A stretch of 64,000 nucleotides of DNA from NCBI GenBank assembly GCA_021014325.1, contig CM037462.1:19364135-19428134 (forward strand), read 5' to 3'. Within the stretch, counting starts at the first letter, position 1, and each line of letters begins with the position of its first letter. The position numbers and the translations under genes are program-made. This document shows, in pieces, positions 60,401-64,000 of the stretch. A model generated the notes under the pieces. The model worked only from the letters and a program-made list of their open reading frames with translations. It searched no databases and was not told where the DNA came from. The DNA is from Plazaster borealis (Eukaryota > Echinodermata > Asteroidea > Forcipulatida > Labidiasteridae).

Positions 60401-63008
60401 AAGTAAATAAATGTAGAATACAATCGCCAAAGTTTTCTTACATTGAAGGGACTATTTCTGCAAACCATCATTACATTTTAATTTATTTTCTGTCACTTAT
60501 CCTTTGTCTTGGTAATTTGTTTTATTTCTTGTAGTTTGATATATTAATAATAAGTTTAATATTATTCTTAACAAAACCCAAGATGTTTCAATTTCATTTA
60601 ACCACTTAAGATAAGTTGATATTTGAAGTGATCCTTGATCGTATCTCTCGAATGAATGTAATGAATACAACTCGTGTGGATTGATTTTATGACTCACAAG
60701 GGATAGTTCCCTCAGCTCAATTCCTTACTTCTTAGGCTTGAAATTTTCTTCTAGGAGTACTGGTAATAAAAAATCTACTCTTGAAATAACTTCCAATCAT
60801 GAAATCAATTCCCTAAATGGAAGTACTCGGGAGAGAAATAATTTGACCAAAATCTGAGTAGGATTACTACATTGGAATCAAGTACCCCCCTATGGATGAC
60901 AATCATATTAAACGTAGAGAGGATCACTAGAGGCGTTGACATCCTTGTCGTTATCTTGGTGATGTTGGATTGATAACGGTTATCTTGATCTAATTTCAGG
61001 CCCATCTATTCCTCGACCGTTAGACCTCAGGCTAAGAACATTGTTATTCTGATTGACCGAGGTTCTTCAGTCAGTGAAGCCTCTCTGCAGATTGCTAAGG
61101 ATGCAGCGGAGGTTGCTTTAGCATCTCTGTCCGAGAAAGATCAGGTATGTATTAAGAGAAAGTGCCCATAGCCATCAGATCTTAACATGCAGTCATTCAG
61201 TTCCTCTGTTGTTTCTTTTTGTCAAAACCATTCAAATATATAAAGGATTTGAGGCATTGCATGGTGAGGTATCAATATATATTTGGTTTGCGGAACACCA
61301 TAGTGTATATCTACTAGGTAGGCGATGACTAGAGCAAGCTAGTCGAAACGTTGAGACCTATTTAGACTCACTCCGCGGCAGTGTAGTTATTAACGAGAAG
61401 TCCCCCCGATCCACATAGCGAAAGTAGTAGTCCCGCCCGATTTCCTACCTCCTGCCCAGGTAGTAGCTGATAAGCAGGACAGTTCTTTTCAGAACTGAGA
61501 AGTCTCCCGAATTCCGAATATTCTACTCTGCGGCAGTAGAATAAAAAGCAAGACAAGTTCTCTAAGAACGAAATCTACCTAGCAAGTAGATATACACATG
61601 GTGTTACCGCAAACCAAATATATACATTCAAATATAGTAACTGAAACTCTAAAACTCTTGACTGTCTTGGGTTTCTTAAGTAAGTAGAAATGTATAACTC
61701 CCATAAGAAAACAATAAGAAAGTAAGCCAGCTGCCAGTTGAACGTCCTCCCAAACTGTCTTATCATAATAATGATTAATTAACAATCTGACTTTAATTAA
61801 TTAATTAATTAATTAATGATTTAATTAATGATTTTATCTTAACAGGTTGGAATATTAAGTGTGGGTTCTACTGTGCAGACCTGCCTACAGGATGGTTGCT
61901 ATGACAACCATCTAGCAACTGCTACCATGGATACTAAAGAACAGCTTGTCCAGTACATCAAAACCATCAGGAGGGATACAGGTAGGTCATGTCAAAGGTC
62001 ACAGGGAATCTCTGTTCTTCAACCTAGCACAAACTGTGAAGAAGTTAGATTAATTTCTCTGCTCTAAATAACAGAAAAGGAGTAGCAAAGTTTGATTGAT
62101 GCATATATTAACTTTCATTGTTTCAGGTGTTACAAATCACACACTGGGTCTTCAAAAAGGCTTTGAATTGCTTCAGAAATCCACTGTAGCACAACACATC
62201 AACAACAGTATTACTGGTAAGTACAATCCATAGGTAAGCATTGTTAGACCAACATTGTCTAACTCATACATACTAGGCACGCAAGTGTGTAAACACCTGC
62301 AATCGGGGACCTCCTATTGCCCCTCTTTTGTTTGTACTATAACTTTTTGGCAACAGCTCCCATTGGTTTAGTACACACTTTCCAACTGGGGACCGTTACC
62401 CATCTGGGGACCCTATTGTCCTCTTTTGTTATAGGTCCCCAGTTTGAATGTGTATACAAACTCTCTCCAACTGGGGACCTTTACCCAACAGGGAACCCTA
62501 TTGTCCTTTTGTTATATGTCCCCCGTTTGAATGTGTATACCCACCCACATGCTCAGGCTTGTGACTACTTACAGCTCAAAAGTTAGCAGAAGTTGGTGTA
62601 GGATTTCTTTCATGAGATTTTGTGTTTCCACTTAAACAAGACCACCAAATTTGAGTGAATTTGACTGGTTGGTGGTGTTGAAAACTAGAAAATGGGAAGA
62701 AATCACTTTTCCTTTACATTCATATACAAGTTATCAATGTGTTCTTCAAGTGTTGTCAAAATTCATTTCATTTTCCATCCAAGTTTTTTTGCGCTATTAT
62801 TCTACATTTGGAAACGGTTTGCAAACACAAGTATTAAATATTAATTATGAACTGTTGATATATTTGTTTTTAGATTCTGTGATTGTTTACATCAGTGCTG
62901 GACATATCTCTGAGGCTGAAGACGCTAAAGCTATAATCAATACAGTTATAAACAACAATAGACTTTTCAACAATAGAGCTATTGTTATGACCTATGCTCT
63001 GGTACAAG
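42091..63008 (+). CDS. CACHD1: CACHD1-type VWA and Cache domain protein (5' part, 9 exons; continues past the window)
   Basis: 452 residues plus one base are visible; the vertebrate protein is about 1,270 residues, so roughly two thirds lies right of 64000. CACHD1 is a type I membrane protein related to calcium-channel alpha2delta subunits; vertebrate work links it to Cav3 and Cav2.2 modulation and to Frizzled/LRP6 receptors. Seen here: a signal peptide (hydrophobic SFIVVLLCGSVMF, residues 9-21), a charged N-terminal region with cysteines (SQSCCKLRHD), the pre-VWA block LKWQYFNSEDGVHIVFPA, and a VWA domain beginning KNIVILIDRGSS with MIDAS-type DxGxS at D303, G305 and S307. All eight introns are GT-AG with matching phases. 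Intron 1 is 13.4 kb. Confidence 0.94.
42716..42784. repeat. Short palindromic element related to the 28276 foldback
   Basis: AGTTGCGATTATCGTAACGG faces GGGAGGATTATCGCAACT. Same terminal motif as the large foldback. Confidence 0.65.
42835..43110 (-). repeat. tRNA-derived SINE, third family
   Basis: Minus: TTGGTGTAGTGG (box A) and GGTTCGAATCC (box B), then a body with GTTTTCCTCCCACATCTAAA. Confidence 0.65.
44502..44898. mobile_element. TTAA MITE, family A, in CACHD1 intron 1
   Basis: TTAAAGGTATCGTACACG to TGTTCAGTGCCTTTAA; about 20 bp extra near its right end. Confidence 0.78.
45057..45235. repeat. Tandem duplication of about 93 bp
   Basis: GTGTCTAGATTGTAGATTTT and ACCAAACAATGCATT appear twice in order. 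Confidence 0.75.
45231..46582. mobile_element. CAGGGTTCTCCC element split by another element
   Basis: Ends CAGGGTTCTCCCATGCAC and GGGAAAACCCTG, flanked by ACATG on both sides. Outer parts match the uninterrupted copy at 18630-18952. Confidence 0.7.
45458..46446. mobile_element. Inner element with 44-bp perfect inverted termini
   Basis: GTTGGGCGCAATCTTTGAAG and its complement end the element; the match runs about 44 bp. The interior is GCGC-rich next to each end. A minus-strand open frame of 94 codons (46015-46299, no ATG near its start) reads DKLLQIIIEQGPEIIMEDVF and FDDKFDHKTKK; I do not recognise it. Confidence 0.75.
49664..50036. mobile_element. TTAA MITE, family A, in CACHD1 intron 1
   Basis: TTAAAGGCATCGTACACG to GTGTTCAGTGCCTTTAA, with full family A interior. 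Confidence 0.8.
50961..51382. repeat. Inverted-repeat element inside the 47-bp array
   Basis: GTGTGTTTTGGCGACCCCAA faces TGACCGGAAAC-type GGTCACCAAAACACGCC. Diverged array units lie on its left (50790-50957), good ones on its right. Confidence 0.6.
51383..52595. repeat. 47-bp tandem array, about 26 units
   Basis: Unit phrases GGTTGGTTTGAAGGATTAAG, GAAGGTGGGATCCTACATTC and ACTCATT or ACACATT. The two endings are interspersed, and most units carry GGATCC. In CACHD1 intron 1. Confidence 0.95.
53548..53627. repeat. 40-bp tandem duplication, two identical copies
   Basis: GCTGAGGGCGCTATTCTGCT starts at 53548 and 53588. Confidence 0.9.
53821..54165. repeat. Irregular CCCAAATCCTTC repeats
   Basis: GCCCAAATCCTTCGAAATCC-like phrases recur about seven times at uneven spacing. 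Confidence 0.55.
55091..55300. repeat. Inverted-repeat element, about 210 bp
   Basis: TAGACGATGTGACCTCTG faces CAGAGGTCACATCATCTATA; CpG-rich interior with CCGGGC and GCCCGG. Confidence 0.65.
55668..55765 (-). mobile_element. Penelope-like end fragment (tentative)
   Basis: Minus: CTGACGACGGACAGAGTATA, then CTGTCCGAACTG, then GGTTCTTCTCAGAACC and ACATGGTGTCAC. Lies 63 bp before CACHD1 exon 2. Confidence 0.45.
55828..55890 (+). CDS. CACHD1: CACHD1 exon 2
   Basis: 63 nt, phase 0, coding EAYDSLTYEDKQPNAQHQLD plus L; acceptor GTTTACAG, donor GTAAGAAC. Weakly conserved region; supported mainly by phase, length and splice sites. Confidence 0.8.
55930..56255. repeat. TGTTGCATTTAGCA repeats in both orientations
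   Basis: GTTGCATTTAGCA or GTTGCATTTTGTTG recurs about ten times with irregular spacing, once as TGCTAAATGCAAC. Confidence 0.6.
56830..56940 (-). repeat. tRNA-derived SINE, second family
   Basis: Same as 8435-8560, with GACGTGCCGGCACTCTACCA and AGCCCTAATGTTG. Confidence 0.6.
57093..57241 (+). CDS. CACHD1: CACHD1 exon 3
   Basis: 149 nt coding LTANVKSKLKKFVQLLNFDR through SQSCCKLRHDLF. The CC pair matches the family DCC segment. The exact acceptor (57092, or 7 nt later) is uncertain; the first keeps the frame. Confidence 0.88.
57272..57556. repeat. Inverted-repeat element (GGGCCC family)
   Basis: GGGCCCAATTTCATAGCGCT faces GCTCTATGAAATAGGGCCC. Starts 30 bp after CACHD1 exon 3. Confidence 0.75.
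58203..58309 (+). CDS. CACHD1: CACHD1 exon 4
   Basis: 107 nt coding YDSVFQANITKETACERVSA and SNAFNPVRNIS; AFNP-R is conserved in CACHD1. Contains an N-glycosylation sequon (NIT). Confidence 0.93.
58354..58484. repeat. Inverted-repeat element (copy of 25593)
   Basis: AAGCCAGTTTGAGATATGG faces CCATATCTCAAAAAGGCT; 45 bp after CACHD1 exon 4. Confidence 0.7.
58515..58934 (-). repeat. Ser/Leu-tRNA-like SINE, minus strand
   Basis: Reverse of 19409: tail GGCTTCTTATATAGCGC at left, TTCGAACCC box B and CCGCTCGGCCAC box A at right. In CACHD1 intron 4. Confidence 0.85.
59192..59342 (+). CDS. CACHD1: CACHD1 exon 5
   Basis: 151 nt coding ANPTLKWQYFNSEDGVHIVF through NKDMDMRNE; donor AATGA/GTAAGT. The last 27 nt plus the donor recur as an array in the following intron. 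Confidence 0.95.
59437..60260 (+). repeat. Array derived from the end of CACHD1 exon 5
   Basis: Eight diverged copies start near 59437, 59580, 59683, 59822, 59923, 60029, 60132 and 60231. Each has the exon end GCAATAAAGACATGG...GAATGA, usually a GTAAGT-like donor, and a filler of AGAATTTACATATTCA subunits. Spacing is about 100 or 140 bp. Confidence 0.9.
61000..61144 (+). CDS. CACHD1: CACHD1 exon 6: VWA start with MIDAS residues
   Basis: 145 nt coding PIYSSTVRPQAKNIVILIDR, then GSSVSEASLQIAKDAAEVAL and SEKDQ. DxGxS of the metal-ion-dependent adhesion site is present. Confidence 0.96.
61275..61624. mobile_element. Penelope-like element remnant with inverted termini
   Basis: Left ATTTGGTTTGCGGAACACCA and right GGTGTTACCGCAAACCAAAT are inverted copies, about 48 bp. 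Inside, GACTAGAGCAAGCTAGTCGA then AACGTTGAGACC forms a stem followed by GAAACG. In CACHD1 intron 6. Confidence 0.6.
61798..61831. repeat. (TTAA)n microsatellite
   Basis: TTAATTAATTAATTAATTAA directly before the CACHD1 exon 7 acceptor region. Confidence 0.85.
61846..61981 (+). CDS. CACHD1: CACHD1 exon 7: VWA domain
   Basis: 136 nt coding VGILSVGSTVQTCLQDGCYD through IKTIRRDT; acceptor TCTTAACAG, donor GTAGGT. Confidence 0.94.
62127..62216 (+). CDS. CACHD1: CACHD1 exon 8: VWA domain
   Basis: 90 nt coding VTNHTLGLQKGFELLQKSTV and following residues; acceptor TTGTTTCAG, donor CTG/GTAAGT. Confidence 0.93.
62280..62560. repeat. Relative of the 160-bp repeat at 6330
   Basis: GTGTGTAAACACCTGCAATC, GTTATAGGTCCCCAGTTTGA and a further diverged half unit. 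Confidence 0.6.
62874..63008 (+). CDS. CACHD1: CACHD1 exon 9: VWA domain
   Basis: 135 nt coding SVIVYISAGHISEAEDAKAI and FNNRAIVMTYALVQ. The donor CAAG/GTTTGT is weak. Last coding exon inside the window. Confidence 0.93.
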
Positions 63009-63087
63009 GTTTGTAAAAATTTCCTTTTGAATAGTGAAGTAAAAAAAAGAGAAAAAATTAAAACTTTCAGATTAGTAAACATTTTGT

Positions 63088-63480
63088 TTAAAGGGCTGTA
63101 TACGTTTGGTAATGGCTTGAAATTATTGGCAATAAAAACTTACTAGGTAAGAAGTACAGCAGCTTTGTATAGTATAATGCATTTTCAGAAAATTTTCACT
63201 TCCAAGTACTGCAGTGATAGAAAAAGATATCACTTTTTATCCCCCAAAAATTTGAATCTGAGAAGCATTACTGCAGTAACGTTTCTCAGATTGTGTATTC
63301 CAATTGCAGATTATTCTTCCTGCGTAGACTTAACCGTTCCAGATTTTCGGCAATATCTCAAAAACGCTACCACGTTTGAAATGAAATTTTCACAGGTTAG
63401 TTTTATGGTATATATCTACAACTATGTAGGATTGAAACAAACAATGGGTTCCAATTACCAAACGTATATTATCCCTTTAA
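63088..63480. mobile_element. TTAA MITE, family B (reverse orientation)
   Basis: TTAAAGGGCTGTATACGTTT to CGTATATTATCCCTTTAA; interior reversed relative to 7205. Confidence 0.78.
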
Positions 63481-63538
63481 GTTAACATCAATTCAGCTTG
63501 TATTGGGATACAATTGTATTATATTTCAATATTTTTCC

Positions 63539-63915
63539 TTAAAGGTATCGTACACGTTTGGTAATGACTCAAAACAAATATTAGAATAAAAACTTACTTC
63601 GTAACAAGCAACGGAGAGCTGTTCATAGTATAAACATTGTAGGAAACGACTCCCTCTGAAGTAACGGGGTTTTTTTTGAGAAAGAGGTAATTTCTCACTA
63701 AAATAATTAAAACTTCTTGCAAGAAGTTTTTATTCCTAATCTGAAAGCATACAAATTTGTACAACAAGTGTGTTTTTTCTTTCATCATTTTCTTGCAACT
63801 TTGATGACCAATTGAGCCCAAATTTTCACAGGCTTGTTATTTTATGCATATGTTGGGATACACCAAGTGAGAACACTGGTCTTTGACAATTTCCAAACGT
63901 GTTCAGTGCCTTTAA
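63539..63915. mobile_element. TTAA MITE, family A
   Basis: TTAAAGGTATCGTACACG to GTGTTCAGTGCCTTTAA, 60 bp after a family B copy. Confidence 0.8.
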
Positions 63916-64000
63916 ATTGAAATGTTTTTGTTTGTTTTAATTTTTTTTATTTATTAGGCATTGATGTTTGTATTTATGGCAATATTTTGCATTTGGCGTA

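Overview
This is an animal (metazoan) nuclear genome window. Three multi-exon, intron-rich genes are recognisable by conserved protein blocks joined across GT-AG introns with matching phases, and dispersed repeats fill most of the rest. Protein conservation and the repeat landscape (tRNA-derived SINEs ending in ATT repeats, many short inverted-repeat elements, AT-rich introns) fit an invertebrate deuterostome, most likely an echinoderm. That placement is inference; nothing in the window fixes the species. No operon, CRISPR array, functional tRNA or rRNA was seen.

Layout. (1) 4510-21544, minus strand: a complete ZYG11/ZYG11B-type gene with 12 coding exons (747 residues by my splicing) and a probable 5' noncoding exon at 30245. 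ZYG11 proteins are substrate receptors of CUL2 ubiquitin ligases; the BC box and the residues known to hold glycine N-degrons are present. (2) 34232-41755, minus strand: a complete mitochondrial ferredoxin gene, FDX2-type, with six exons (197 residues) and a perfect CX5CX2CX36C iron-sulfur motif. (3) 42091 to beyond the right edge, plus strand: the first nine coding exons of a CACHD1-type gene (signal peptide, N-terminal region, VWA domain with MIDAS residues); the Cache and membrane parts must lie outside. FDX2 and CACHD1 are head to head, with 335 bp between start codons, and probably share a promoter. The three genes have unrelated known jobs (protein turnover, Fe-S cluster synthesis, calcium-channel/Wnt-receptor modulation), so I infer no common pathway.

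Repeats. At least a dozen copies of TTAA-flanked elements share a terminal motif around GTACACGTTTGGTAA. There are also inverted-repeat elements flanked by 5-, 8- or 10-base direct repeats, a Penelope-like fragment, two LINE 3' ends and several SINE families. Tandem arrays occur at 3855-4388 (106 bp unit), 26885-27917 (16 bp), 29391-29546 (16 bp), 51383-52595 (47 bp) and 59437-60260 (unit derived from an exon end). Many elements are nested.

The most unusual structures are an array in CACHD1 intron 5 that repeats the last 27 nt of exon 5 with its splice donor; a SINE tail lying directly against the FDX2 exon 2 donor; a 1.46 kb compound foldback element in ZYG11 intron 1; and a 1 kb intronic array with extreme strand asymmetry. 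I found no convincing new enzymatic or defence system.
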